Below, piece by piece: positions 1 to 11,813 of a stretch of DNA of 64,000 nt. This DNA comes from Silene conica (Eukaryota > Streptophyta > Magnoliopsida > Caryophyllales > Caryophyllaceae): the NCBI GenBank assembly GCA_029255685.2, contig CM055313.2, forward strand, positions 55,281,579 through 55,345,578, given 5' to 3'. Position 1 is the first letter of the stretch. The number at the start of each line of letters is the position of its first letter. The position numbers and the translations under genes are program-made. Below the pieces are notes generated by a model. The model saw only the letters and a list, made by a program, of their open reading frames with translations, did no database searches and had not been told where the DNA came from.

Positions 1-2226
1 CAACAAAAGAAATAAGAACACTGTAAACCATTTCCACCATTTTTCCTCATTTACAAGTTCACACAGATCACCATCCCGAACTCATTTCAACTCGGAACGA
101 AGTGAGGTTTCTTCCTACGCGTTCCTCTCGTCGTCGCCGTCGAATCTATATCTTTCAATTCTTAAATTGTCATACTTGATTTCCGGGCTGTTTTAGCTCA
201 TTCTCGAATTTATCCCCTTTAACTCGTGTTTTATGCTTTTAGGTGCCGACTTGGACGACCCGGAAAAGGATACGTACATTGTAGAAGATTAAAAGTAAAG
301 AATTTCTCTCTTAAGGTGACTATTATGAGTAACTCGGCTTTTTTTGTTATATTAGTAGGTTTTGTGTATACTTGTTGTGGTTTATTAACTTATGAAGAAT
401 CTATGAAATATGAGCATAGGAACATGTTATTAGGAATCAGTTTTGTATGCTTAATACATGATTTAGTTTTTGAATATGAAGTTCCTTATGTTGAACATGC
501 TTATTTCATATGTTGAGGAAATTGCGACGGATATGAATGTTTGATCATAAGATGAGTGTCTATGAATGTTTAAGTCATTGTTTATATAGAAGAATGTTGT
601 ATAGTTACTGGGTAAACATTGTATGTTGTGAATTACAAGTTGTGTAATCGATTCCATAATTTTTTTTTGAGCATTCTTGTCGAAAAACTGTGTCGCGGGC
701 ATAGGGAGGTGCTCAGCCGGTCGAGCGGCTGAGAGCCCCTTATAGTGTTCTATGCATGTTTGAAGAAAAATAGGGGATGGGGTGCTCAGCCGGGTGGCCG
801 GCCGCCGGTCCACCGGCTGAGAGCCCCTCCTTGAGCATTTTTGTCGAAATTGGAAGGAAGAGGATGGGCTCCCCAGCCGGTCCACCGTCCGTCGGTGGGC
901 AGACCGGCTGAGAGCCCTATTCCCCCTAAAAGTTGTTGTAACTTTTGTTTCACATGTCAGTTTTGATTGATTCTTCTTCCGTATAATTCGTATACTTGTT
1001 TAAAGTCCCCGAAGTTGGGCGGCACTCGTGTTGGGTTCGGAAATGGATTTGAGGAGAAAGACCCCCCGGCCGGGCAACTGGAAGAGAAACCGGCTCTCGC
1101 CTCAAATTACTTCTGAAGTCGGATGAGTGTTATATGGATGTTTATAAATGATATATATGGAATGTTATCGAGCTGAAGTTATTGTAAATCTTTGAGATGA
1201 AAGTGTGTGATGAATGTGAACTGTTCTGCGCAGCTATATTACCGAGTTCTCACCTGACCGCATTGTGTAGCTGGTTGACCGTAGTGGCTTGGTCCTCACG
1301 GTCAGGTTTTAGATTGTCAGCCCGCCTTAGGGCGTATCTCGTTCTTAGCTAGCTCGGGTCTTAAAGGTATCTTAAGTCGGGGATACTTGTCGAATTGGGG
1401 ACGTGGATTGTCTACGCCCGGAGAGTCTAGGCAGGTTTAGACTAGGACAGTCGATTGTCGTCGTCCTACCAGGGGGTTGTATAGTCTGAGATTGTGGACT
1501 TCTGTAGTGGTATAGTCAAGCCGATTGTCGGCCTGCTCATAGTGGTCTAGCCGAGTCGATTGTCGACCAGTCTAGTTGAGTCGATTGTCGACCTGTATTG
1601 TGAGTCGATTGTCGACCTATCTAGTTGGAGTAGAGTCAATTGTTGACCAAGCTCATTTGCTGACTGTTACTTAGTGACATGTTTATTTATGCTGTGGTTG
1701 CCGTAGTTATATGTTGTAATTAGCGTTGATCTTGATAGAATAAAAGATGGTAGAATTATGGTGAAATGTCGTGCTTCTCATAATGATGTTTATGTGGAGC
1801 ATGCTGATATGTTTTACCTGTTATATGTTGTATGTTATGACAATAGGTGGCTAGGAGAACTCTAGTCACTCCCCACTGACTATGGCGTACATGTTTCATG
1901 TGTGTAGGTACATGAGGGCTGATGCAGGGGGTTACTGAGGGTAGCGAGCGATGATCCATTTCATCGATGACTTATACTTTATATCGTTTAGCTAGACCTA
2001 GACTTTACATACAATATTTTGGTGCTTGTAGGGATATGCTATCCCGGGCTGCTGTTTTGTACTTATGTTTTTATATACTTAAATACTTATCTAGGTTTTG
2101 TTTACTTCCGCATGTTTAGTTTGTTAATTCACCTTGTATCTTATCAAGCATGTTAAAGTTTAAATTCCGCGTAAATTTTGGTATGTTTGTATTTTTATAT
2201 TTTCTGCTACGACGAGGGGTTTTACA
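1..2226 (+). mobile_element. Probable 3' part of an LTR (retrotransposon), left end outside window
   Basis: No long reading frame is present. The stretch ends with a TTTACA terminus at about 2226, typical of the CA end of an LTR. It contains repeated GTCGATTGTCGAC-like motifs at about 1440-1660 and GC-rich hairpins at 690-920, features more like a plant gypsy LTR than a gene. The start lies outside the window, so no partner LTR or TSD can be checked. An alternative is untranslated or promoter DNA of an unrelated gene. Confidence 0.4.
690..918. repeat. Three GC-rich hairpin units
   Basis: Three imperfect units each hold an inverted repeat of the type CTCAGCCGG ... CCGGCTGAG, at about 711-731, 782-822 and 866-913, the last two stems separated by 19-23 bases. 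Two of the units are preceded by a TTGAGCAT..TTGTCGAAA lead (about 668 and 832). The GC content contrasts sharply with the AT-rich surroundings. Confidence 0.6.
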
Positions 2227-3272
2227 GGCTTTCCATAGAGTGGATTTTGCAGTTCTTGGTGATCTGAAGAGTATTTTCCATAATGTTACAATTTTTTCCA
2301 TTTTTTTCAACAGGCTTGAATTGGATTAGTTTGCTACACACATAGAATGAAGGGGAAGATTGCTAGCAGGAGGATTCGAATGCTACTTTGGATTATTAAA
2401 TATTTGTGGCTACCGATTTTTGTTATACATGTAACTACAACATACAACAAGTGCATCTACCGATTTTTGTTATACAATCACTGAATTTGTGCATTCCTTT
2501 TAGTGGTCACCTTGTGTTTCTGCTCACATTGGACTCCATACTTTTTAAATAGTTGACGTATCTGCACGCTTCATATATGTACCTACAGTATAAAAAATAT
2601 GTATCTATCTATTTTATGACACACGAACTATTAGAGCGTTAAACCGTTCCTCAAAAAACGAACGATCATATTGACATCATAGGAATCCATCGCCAGCTTT
2701 TTGTAATTGAAAGGGGATGCTTCCGGGAGAGATACACATGTCTCTAATAATTTAAAAATGATTAATATTGGTGTCATAAATAATATTACTAGTGATTATG
2801 ATCATCATTTTTCCTGATGGTGCCCACCTTAATGCTTTCATCGTTGATTAATTATCAGATTTTGGGTTGTAGCAGCAACTATGGTAGTGCTAATGATGAA
2901 GATATAAGAGGGAAGAGTGACCCTCTCGGTATTATAATACTAGTAATTATTCACCGTGTGCTTCGCTTCGATTAATTGTCGCATCTGTACGCTTTATATA
3001 TGTACCTGCAGTATACAAAATATGTATCTATCTAATTTGTTATTAAACACAAAAAATTTTAGGGCGTTATTTCATACACATAATGCAAAAAAAACGTTCC
3101 TCAAATCAAACGATCATATTGACCAGTTACCAGTGAGGATGAATAAGTCAGTAGGACACATCAATAAAACATCAAGACTTGAATTTTCATTGTCTACAAT
3201 GCTTTCGACATCCACGCCATCCTCATTTCGTTCGTTCATTCATTCATTTTTCATTGTGTAAGTATGCTGAAG
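2227..3272. other. Non-coding flank with a pair of direct repeats
   Basis: I see no convincing gene here. A segment of roughly 100 bases at 2548-2670 recurs at 2969-3123: both contain TATATATGTACCT, then ATATGTATCTATCTA, then GTTCCTCAAA and CGATCATATTGAC. The CGATCATATTGACC motif appears a third time near 3350. It lies 3' of the Ulp1-like pseudogene on the minus strand and may hold its 3' UTR. Confidence 0.5.
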
Positions 3273-3618
3273 TTACTTTTGATCAACATTTATATGTTTG
3301 CTACAACAAAATAAAAACATGTGCCTTACAAAAACATTACACAAGATAACGATCATATTGACCCCACGTATTTCCTCACTAGTCTCATACGACACTTCCA
3401 TGACACCCTCCTGCCAATGCGCACTTTCCATGAACTAAAAAAATCTGCATAAGTCATTAAAATCGGAAACATCAAAAACACACAACGTTTAACCTGATGG
3501 GGAATATTAATCAATGAAGACAAGTGAATTAACGTTTATACCTTTCTTTTGTTTTCCTGCCATCGTAACAAGCTAACTGCAACAGTCTTCCTATACGTAG
3601 CCATAGCCTGTGTATATA
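3273..3618 (-). pseudogene. Ulp1-like protease pseudogene, C-terminal block (last two exons)
   Basis: Read on the minus strand. Exon 3542-3607 follows an acceptor CACAG and encodes 22 residues beginning AMATYRKTVAVSLLRWQ, ending at an AAAG/GTATAA donor. A second exon starts at 3434 after TTTTTTAG, begins FMESAHWQEGVMEV and stays open to a TAA at about 3273; its true end is uncertain. Phase 0 matches the donor of the exon at 47694-47775, so these are continuous with the middle block once the inserted elements are removed. Composite A begins only 17 bases upstream of the acceptor. The C-terminal location just after the Cys motif fits a Ulp1 catalytic domain; I infer rather than recognise these two exons from family knowledge. 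Confidence 0.6.
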
Positions 3619-3623
3619 TATTC

Positions 3624-4622
3624 TGTTGGGGCTGGTGTCCTTGACAGTTAGTACAATGACTTACTAAATCTCTTAAAGGATCACAAGGGCATACTTCAGT
3701 ATTATTATCAGTTGATCCACGTTTATCAATAACGGTTGACTTGCTAGATAAGTTTGACGTTATTTTCATACGGATGGCGGTGATCAACTGGTCCCTATAC
3801 GTCACACCTATAGGACACGTTTGAGAGATGTGAAGGTATGAAAATACAGTCACATTTATGCTGAATACGACTAAACAGGTAGTCAGAGGTATTGACTATT
3901 AAATTAGTCAATGAGATGTTGAGATTATTATTTAATACGGATTAAATAATTTTTAGCTAATACGGATTACATGTTTAATTCGTAAATTAAATATAAACGG
4001 TTATATTTAATTGAATATTGAATTCGTGTATTAATATAAACAGTTATATTAATTTAGCTAAATATACAATATCGTAATTTTATCAGACCATTATTAATGT
4101 ATCGACTACATTAATATCTGATAACGTGCATACGATTTATCATTAAATCCCGCAAATTATATTTTAGCAATGAGGGTCGAATCACGTATTAGAATAAGGT
4201 AAGAGTGGAAAGCCCGCTCTCACCTTGACCTAATTTCGGTCGAGAGAGTTACAAAAGGAGAAGAATTCTCCTTTTGTCAGACTACTCATTATACTGACTA
4301 ATAATCTCATCACACAGAAAACTACGGTTTTTGAGAACTGCTTTCCCAAAACCCTAGATCTCACATCTGAAAAAACCTCACAAAACTCTCCCCGTATTGC
4401 AAGGCAATTGGAGAGCATTTCTGGCACACGCGACATCATCTTGAACGGGTCTTGGGTGCAAGTTATAGGAGGGAATTCTTTAATTCCTGTTCTTAGGCCA
4501 TTCGCGCAAAGGACCTAAGGTTGTACTCTTATTCATGTTTTTCATCTTATGACTATAATCGCATATGTAATTTTCGTTATAATCATGCAATTTTTAGGGT
4601 GAATAGATGTTCATTCCCCACA
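3624..4622 (+). repeat. A: left LTR (5' LTR of plus copy)
   Basis: A 999-bp LTR from TGTTGGGG to CCCCACA. It is followed at once by a tRNA-type primer site. It matches the right terminal inverted LTR (downwards from 43698) very closely over the first 380 bases. It is visibly more diverged from the inner 3' LTR at 16324-17320, notably in the 4230-4340 segment. Confidence 0.93.
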
Positions 4623-4637
4623 AGTGGTATCAGAGCC
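4623..4637 (+). promoter_or_regulatory. A: primer-binding site
   Basis: AGTGGTATCAGAGCC directly follows the LTR end. TGGTATCAGAGC is complementary to the 3' end of initiator tRNA-Met, the usual primer of plant copia elements. Confidence 0.9.
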
Positions 4638-4889
4638 AAGGCCACGAAAATTTTACAATTGTGTTTTTCATAAGATGTTTTAAAACTAAAAATTTACATC
4701 TCGTAAGATGTCTCGGCCGTGTGCCATTTTTGTGTGAAATCGATCATGTTTTTCAATTTTGATTTGCATATGGTTGATTAATCGATATTTTAACAGTATG
4801 TAAGTTTTTTATTGTTGATTTACACGGTTAAAATCAATAATAAACACACGTTTTTGTTTTAAACAGTTCCTAGCATTCTTCTGCTACCC

Positions 4890-5400
4890 GTCACTCGATC
4901 GAGCAGTTTTTGCAGAAACCAGTCACTCGATCGAGCACTTTGTGACTCGATCGCGTACTTTGGATTCTACGAACGAGCGTATTTCTACTCTTTCGTAGTC
5001 TGCCTCGTTGACCCGTCACTCGATCGAGACTTGCTGTACTCGATCGAGTGACACTGTTCCTCGATCGATCATGTTTTAATTCGATCGAACAGTTGTCAGG
5101 GTATTTTTCCTTTTCTGAAATTTTTTTGTTTTCTCAAATTTTTTGTTTTTCGATCGAGTACCTGTTTTGCTCGATCGAACAACTCGTCTGACAAGGTTAC
5201 TCGATCGAGTGACTTTTTTCCTCGATTGATCACGACTTAATTCGATCGAGCAGTTTTCTGGAAATTTTAATTTTTCTGAAAATTTTGTTTTTTTTTTCTG
5301 GAAACTTCTTGGGTTCGATCGAGTGCCTGTTTTACTCGATCGAGCAAAACCCAGTCTGTCAAGGACACCAGCCCCAACAATAGTGACTCGATCGAGCAAA
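4890..5400 (+). repeat. CTCGATCGAG palindromic repeat cluster in the A leader
   Basis: About fifteen copies of the self-complementary motif CTCGATCGAG or close variants, many preceded by A and followed by CAG or TGAC, occur at uneven spacing between 4895 and 5396. Pairing between copies could fold the leader RNA; function is unknown. Confidence 0.85.
5356..5379 (-). repeat. 24-nt inverted copy of the LTR terminus inside the leader
   Basis: This segment is an exact reverse complement of the first 24 bases of the LTR (3624-3647), stopping precisely at the CCCCAACA terminus. It interrupts the CTCGATCGAG cluster. It looks like a trace of strand switching or of an integrase-processed end captured in the leader. 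Confidence 0.85.
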
Positions 5401-6738
5401 CCCTGTTCTGGCTGAATTTCGAAAATAAATTTTTTATTTTATTTTCTCTTGGCCCATGGTAATATACTATATACGGAAATAGTATATTGACTTTTGTGAA
5501 ACGGTTCACACTCGTAAGATACATATTATTTTAAAACTGTTTAAAATAATGGATTATAAGTTTATTAAAATTTATGTGACTAAAGCGGTATAATCACATA
5601 ATTTTAATCTCGTAAGGTGGTTTGGTAAAATTTATTAAACATAATAACGGTATTATGTCATGAATGAATTTGTTTTAGTTGATGCATTTTATTTATCGTC
5701 TTGTTGAATGCTTATGAATGCTTCTATAACGTATTTAATTTTGCAAACGGTTGTAACTTAGTGTGGCCTTAGAAGATTGTGTTACCGTAAGATGGAACAC
5801 AGTCTTGTTTGTAATTTTGAGATCTCGCATCTCCGTTTTGGTTTTTGCCTTGTAATTACTTTTGTATTTAAATTAGAATGTAAATAGGTTTATATTTGTA
5901 ATTTAAATTAGTAATTTTGTGAAGACCAAAGACGGAGACCGGATGCTCACTCCCGCTGCAAAGACCATGATGGAACATCAAGACAAGCTTCTAGGGTCCA
6001 ACGGTGGATTCCAAGTTGTTTTTTATGTTTATTTTGGTAGGATAGGCCACACTAGGACTTTTATTTATGTTTATTGCTTTCTTTTATGCTTTCATTGATA
6101 ATAGCTAGCTTGCATCATTTTCCGCCTAAAACCAAACCACCTATAGCATGCGTGAAAACTGACTCATGTAGAGGTAACGCGTTAGTTTTCAGTGACATAC
6201 AGATGTCACGTGTCACATGTAAAGCCATCACTTAATTTCATTCATTCACGACAATACTAGATTTTAGTTCACTTAAAATGGATAAATATAAGTTGATGGG
6301 GTCTTTCTCGTATAACCAAAAATAAAGAAAAGTCTTTATAAATCAGACTCCCATGAATCCCTTCTTCGTCGGTAGGCATAATATGACCCCTTCTACGTCG
6401 GGTAAGTGGTAACAGATGATTTATTTTATCTCAACATTGTGGTCACTAGATACTATCTAGCGACTATGATGGACTAAAAGATGAGATTTACGGAAATCTA
6501 TCGACCAAGAGTTCTAACAGTAGAACTAGCCAAACAGTTGGCTTATCAATTTACGGAAATTGAGTCTTGGGATTGTTTATATAATTCTTGAGGGAGATCA
6601 ATTATATAAATGCATGATTCTACGAGTTTAAATTCAATTTAAAATAGACTTAAATCACAACGACGAGTTGCTTATATCGTTTTGTTTTATCTTCTTTTTA
6701 GTGTAGAACACGATCATATTAAAACTGCTAAATAACAA

Positions 6739-7690
6739 ATGGCTGGTGACAATGCCAAGTGCCAAGCTAGCACGAGAATCCTGGCTTAAAGCCTTCATGG
6801 ACTCCATGAATCAGTCTACTAGACTGAGGAATGATGGGTCAAACTTCTCTGACTGGGAGGCAGCATTACGGAATGCTGCCATTGCTGACGGAAAGCTCAA
6901 GTACTTGACTGAGCCTATTCCGGCACACCCAGGAACTAGAGCTAGAGCTAACGAAGTTCACGCTCATAACGACTTCGTCATGGAAGCGGGTGCGTTAAAG
7001 AACGTCCTTATCTATTCAATGGAATCCAATTTGCAAAGACGCTTCATCTCCCATGGTGCAAACGAGATTTTCACCACGCTCACTAACGCATTATCGAAAG
7101 CTCCGAGAATCGTTTCTTATGAGCATACCTGTCGCTTCTTTGAAGCAAAACTCAAGAAGGGCCAAGCGGTTAGCCCACATATTCTCAACATGATTGAGAA
7201 TATCGAGAAACTGGAGGCCTTAAACTTCAAGATCAGTGAGAAAATAATCGTTGATCGAATGCTTCATTCGTTTCATGATGGGTTCGCCCTCTTTAGGGCC
7301 AACTATTACTTGAACGACATGAAGAAGACACCTCATGAGCTCCACTCCCTTCTCGTACAAACCGAGAAGGATCTGAAATTAAGTGGGAGCGTGAAGCTGG
7401 ATGTTCTCATGATCTCCAGCAAGGGTAAGGGTAAGGGGAAAGCTAAAGCTCAGGGCGACCTAGCGGTAGGTAAGCCCATGTTCAAGAAACCAGGATTTAC
7501 TAAGAGTCGGCTAGGTGAGTCGAGCAATTCACAGGGCAAAACAAAGAGCAAGGATACTAGCATGGAATGCCATCATTGCCACAAAACTGGGCATTGGAGG
7601 CGCACATGCCCCGTGTATCGGGAGGACATTAAAGCAGGCCGCGTTATTCCTGTTGGTATGTCTTCTTCTTCTTCTTTTATTCACATGATT
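6739..7690 (+). pseudogene. gag: A (+): copia gag, broken at start
   Basis: Copia-type capsid polyprotein. The family start ATG at 6739 is followed by a small deletion relative to the minus copy at 20809, which throws it out of frame; the open frame carries an internal ATG at 6752. Visible features are the capsid stretch ESWLKAFMDSMNQ with GSNFSDWEAAL, a lysine-rich linker (about 7410-7480), and a CCHC knuckle CHHCHKTGHWRRTC at about 7570-7611, which binds genomic RNA. The minus copy shares this architecture, and B and C carry a distant homologue. It is not expected to make intact Gag. Confidence 0.88.
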
Positions 7691-8998
7691 GAGATTAACC
7701 ATGCAAGTAATGGAACTTGGGTACTAGATACTGGTTGTGGTTCTCATCTATGTAATCATGTGCAGGGCCTCCGAAACCAAGAACCCCTCATCAAGGGTGC
7801 GGTTGACCTGCGTGTCGGGAATGGCACGTGTTGCTGCAGTCTCGAGGGGAACATACGTGATCCAGCTTCCAAGTGGATTCGAGTTATCTTTATATAACTG
7901 TTATTATGTTCCTAGTTTGTCCAAAAACATTATTTCAGTTTCTGCACTTGACAAACTTGGTTTTTCATTTGTAATAGAAAATAACAGTTGTATTTTCTCA
8001 TTACACAATATGATTTATGGCAAGGAAGTTTCCATGAATGGAATTTATGTTTTAGATCAAACCACCGAAATATTACATGTGAATAACAAGAGATTAAAGG
8101 TAGGTGACAAAGATCAAACTTATCTATGGCATTGTCGTATGGGACACATAAATGACAAACGCGTAAAAGAGCTCATACAGAATGGAGCTATCTCGGCCTT
8201 TGATTTTGAATCATATGGCACGTGTGAATCATGTCTCATCGGTAAGATGACTCGTATTTCCTTCAAAGGTGTTGGAATGCGCGCTGCCGACCTATTAGGA
8301 CTCATACATACGGATGTATGTGGGCCTATGTCGATCAACGCACAAGAAGGCTATAGGTATTTCATCACTTTCACGGATGATTTGAGTAGATATGACTATG
8401 TCTACTTAATGAAACATAAAAGTGAATCCTTTGACAAGTTCAAAGAATACCAAAATCGGGTACAGAACCAACTGGGAAGAAAGATTAAAGCACTACGTTC
8501 TGATCGTGGTGGTGAGTATCTTTCACACGAGTTTGATCAACACCTTAAAGACTGTGGTATCGTTCTATAGTTGACTCCACCTGGAACACCACAATTGAAT
8601 GGTGTGTCCGAGCGGAGAAATCGAACTCTACTTGATATGGTTCAATCCATGATGAGTCACACCGTTGTGCCTGATTCATTATGGGGCTATGCTTTTTTGT
8701 CGGCCGCTCTAATACTTAACCGAAGTCCGTCTAAAGCTGTTGACAAGACTCCATACGAATTATGGAAGGGAATGGTCCCTAACTTGTCCTTTATTCGGGT
8801 TTGGGACTGCGAGGCTTATGTCAAGTGGAGACACGAGGATAAGCTCGGCCCGCGATCGGTCAAGACATACTTTATAGGCTATCCAAAGGGAACTTTTGGT
8901 CATTACTTCTACTCGCCAACCGAACAACGTGTTTTTGTTGCGGCTAGTGCGACGTTCTTAGAGAAAGAATTTCTCGAGAACAAGTCGAGTAATAGAAC
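7691..8998 (+). pseudogene. pol: A (+): copia protease and integrase, frameshifted
   Basis: The aspartic protease motif LDTGCGSH lies at about 7722-7745. A 2-nt loss near 7829 (versus the minus copy) changes frame. The integrase shows the zinc-binding region HCRMGH ... CESCLIGK (about 8130-8245), the catalytic aspartates in HTDVCGP (about 8308) and RSDRGGEY (about 8500), and the glutamate in NGVSERRN (about 8600). A TAG at 8568-8570 replaces the CAG of the minus copy. The order protease-integrase-RT is diagnostic for Ty1/copia. Confidence 0.9.
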
Positions 8999-10682
8999 CT
9001 TCGATTTATCGGAGATTCAAGAACCAACTACCGAGCAACCATTGGAGGAAACAGTTCCTTTAACCGAGGCTGCGGTAGATATTACTGAAGAACCTAGGAG
9101 GTCGGGAAGAGTCTCTATTCCTCCGGACAGATACATTGGTATGGTCGAGGAACATGATATAGATGACGTCTTACTCCTAGAGGGTAATGAACCCACAACC
9201 TATAAAGGTGCCATGACCAGTTCTGACTCAAAGCTATGGCTAGAAGCCATGCAATCCGAGATGGACTCCATGTATGAGAACAACGTATGGGATCTTGTGG
9301 ACCTACCTGCAAAGGTACGTCCCCTTCAATGCAAATGGCTTTACAAGATAAAGCATGCCGTGGAAGGACAACAAGATATCCACAAGGCAAGACTAGTTGC
9401 TAAAGGTTTCACTCAAGTGCCAGGCTTGCACTACGATGAGATCTTTGCACACGTAGTCATGCTGCGTTCCATTCGGATTATCTTAGCGATCGCCGCATTT
9501 CATGACTATGAAATCTGGCAAATGGACGTTAAAACCGCCTTCTTAAACGGTTATTTGGAGGAAGAGTTGTACATGGTACAACCCGAGGGTTTTATTGATC
9601 CAGAAAATCCTAAGAAGGTTTGCAAGCTTAAGCGTTCCATCTATGGACTTAAGCAAGCATCGCGGAGTTGGAATCATCGCTTCGACCAAGTGATAAAAGA
9701 GAATGGGTTTATTCGATCAGTCGAGGAACCATGTCTCTATATCAAGTCGAGTGGGAGCAAGATTGTCTTCCTAGTACTGTATGTCGATGACATACTCTTG
9801 ATTGGGAATGGCATACCTCTCCTATCTTCGGTTAAAGCATGGTTGAAAAACCATTTCCAGATGAAAGATATGGGAGAGGCACAAAGAATTTTGGGCATCC
9901 GTATCTACAGGGATAGATCACGACGGATGTTGTCTCTCAGTCAGGAGTCTTACATAGATAAGATTCTAGAGAGATTCAGCATGACGAACTCCAAAAAAGG
10001 GTTCCTTCCTATGACTACTGGAATTCACTTGAGCAAAACTCAAGAAGCTAAGACATTGGAAGAGAAAGAGCGCATGAGTCGGATTCCTTATACTTCGGCT
10101 ATAGGATCGATCATGTATGTCATGATATGCACACGTCCAGACGTTGCATATGCATTGAGTATGACAAGCCGATTCCAAGCTCATCCAGGTGAACAACACT
10201 GGATGGCCGTGAAAAACATTCTTAAGTACCTACGGAGGACTAAAGATTGGGGATTGACTTACGGAGGCGACTCGACGCTCTGCGCCACGGGTTACGCAGA
10301 TGCTAGCTTCCAAACGGATCGAGACAACTCGAAATCTCAGTCTGGATTCGTTTTACTCTTAATGGCGCTGCTGTCAGCTGGAAAAGTTCTAAACATAGTG
10401 TTACATCAGATTCTACGACTGAGTCCGAGTACTATGCCGCTTCGGAAGCAGCTAAGGAAGCAATACGGATGCGTCAATTCTTACAAGGACTCTCAGTAGT
10501 GCCTAGTTTGAATGACCCAATCACCATTTATTGTGACAATAAAGGTGCCATCTTCCAAGCTAAGGAGCATAAGTCTAGCAACAAGGCATATACCGTTAAT
10601 TTGACTCAAGATAGAGAAAAAAAGGCTGCATGAAGGCGATTTTTTGAGATCGTCTTCCTCGTTGGAATTTTGCTCTTCTCTT

Positions 10683-11813
10683 ATGGCTCGACATAGATCA
10701 AACTCCCCTAAATCTCATCATACAAATAACATACAACAATCTAGTAGTAGTAGTGGCACTGTAAAACCAAGAGGGCCAGAGGAAGAGGATGTTTTACGTA
10801 CGAAGGCTATTCATGAGGTTAATCCTATTCCAGGATTATCCTTCGATGACGAAGAAAATCCTGATGAAAATTTCACTCTAGTCACTAACAGGAGGAAAAA
10901 AAGAAGTGTGGATGTGTCCCATGCTATCCCTAATATTGAGAGTGAACCAGAGGAAGAGTTGTTTCAATTCACGGTAGAGGATACAAAGGAGGAGATTGAA
11001 TATTGGAATAATGCAGTGTATTGTTTTGTTGTTGGAGCAAACCCTCCTTGGGAGATCTTACAAGGCTATGTACAATGTTTATGGGGTAAGCATGGGATTG
11101 ATAAGATATCTTTTCTGCCAAATGGTATCTTTATGGTAAGATTTAAGGAATTACAAGCCAAGGAGTTAGTCTTGAATGCTGGATACCATATGTTTGACAA
11201 CAAACCATTAATAGTTAAGGCTTGGCAGGAGAATATAGATTTGTTGAAGGATGAGGTGAAGGCTGTCCCTGCTTGGATACGTTTTCATGGCCTACCTCTC
11301 AAATTCTGGGGTAAGTGTTTGCCTACAATTGTTAATATGGTAGGTAAGTATATTAAATCAGATCAAGCTACAGAAACAAAAACAAGGCTTGGTTTTGCTA
11401 GAACCCTTATAGAATTGAAAGTAGGACAGAAATTTCCTAACATAGTCAAATTTAAGGATGAACATGGTCAGAAAGTTGAAATAAAACTGGAGTATGAATG
11501 GAAACCCCTCCAATGTGAGAAGTGCAAGGGCTTGGGTCATGAAGGTGTAAACTGTAGAAGAGTTGCCTCCAATTTGGTGACCAAGAAAGTGTGGAAGCCA
11601 ATTCCCAAACCTCAACAGGCCTTGTCTGAAAAGGAATTCCCAGCACTACCTGTTACTAGCATGAACAAGCCAAAAACCATTGTGGTTACATCACCAGAAC
11701 AGGTTCCAAAGGTATCCTTACCAGCAGATGGGATGCAACAGAATGATGTGATAAGTATTGATGATGGTGGTCATGATAATGGTAACCCTTTCAATCCCAA
11801 TCCTAATGAATAA
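10683..11813 (+). CDS. LINE-1 ORF1 (DUF4283 / CCHC zinc-knuckle RNA-binding protein)
   Basis: A 376-residue open frame; I take the first in-frame ATG at 10683. The N-terminus is acidic and Ser-rich, then comes a DUF4283-type domain (about residues 100-230; ISFLPNGIFMVRF, AVPAWIRFHGLPLKFWG), then a CX2CX4HX4C knuckle CEKCKGLGHEGVNC (about residues 278-291), then a Pro/Ser-rich tail. Plant L1 ORF1 proteins of this type bind the element RNA. The stop TAA (11811) overlaps the ORF2 start ATG at 11806 in another frame, suggesting coupled translation. This is the most intact frame in the LINE. Confidence 0.85.
   Translation: MARHRSNSPKSHHTNNIQQSSSSSGTVKPRGPEEEDVLRTKAIHEVNPIPGLSFDDEENPDENFTLVTNRRKKRSVDVSHAIPNIESEPEEELFQFTVEDTKEEIEYWNNAVYCFVVGANPPWEILQGYVQCLWGKHGIDKISFLPNGIFMVRFKELQAKELVLNAGYHMFDNKPLIVKAWQENIDLLKDEVKAVPAWIRFHGLPLKFWGKCLPTIVNMVGKYIKSDQATETKTRLGFARTLIELKVGQKFPNIVKFKDEHGQKVEIKLEYEWKPLQCEKCKGLGHEGVNCRRVASNLVTKKVWKPIPKPQQALSEKEFPALPVTSMNKPKTIVVTSPEQVPKVSLPADGMQQNDVISIDDGGHDNGNPFNPNPNE

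Larger units (their letters stand above)
4638..6738 (+). other. A: long untranslated leader
   Basis: About 2.1 kb lie between the primer site and gag. The short minus-strand frames at 5076-5524 are by-products of its repeats. Its 3' part (6040-6738) is retained in the minus copy (20810-21162 and 42618-42925), while 4638-6040 with the CTCGATCGAG repeats is missing there. Confidence 0.8.

Noticed and set aside
5076-5524. Minus-strand frames of 85-107 residues in the A leader
   Set aside because: They arise from the CTCGATCGAG repeats and have no recognisable domain.
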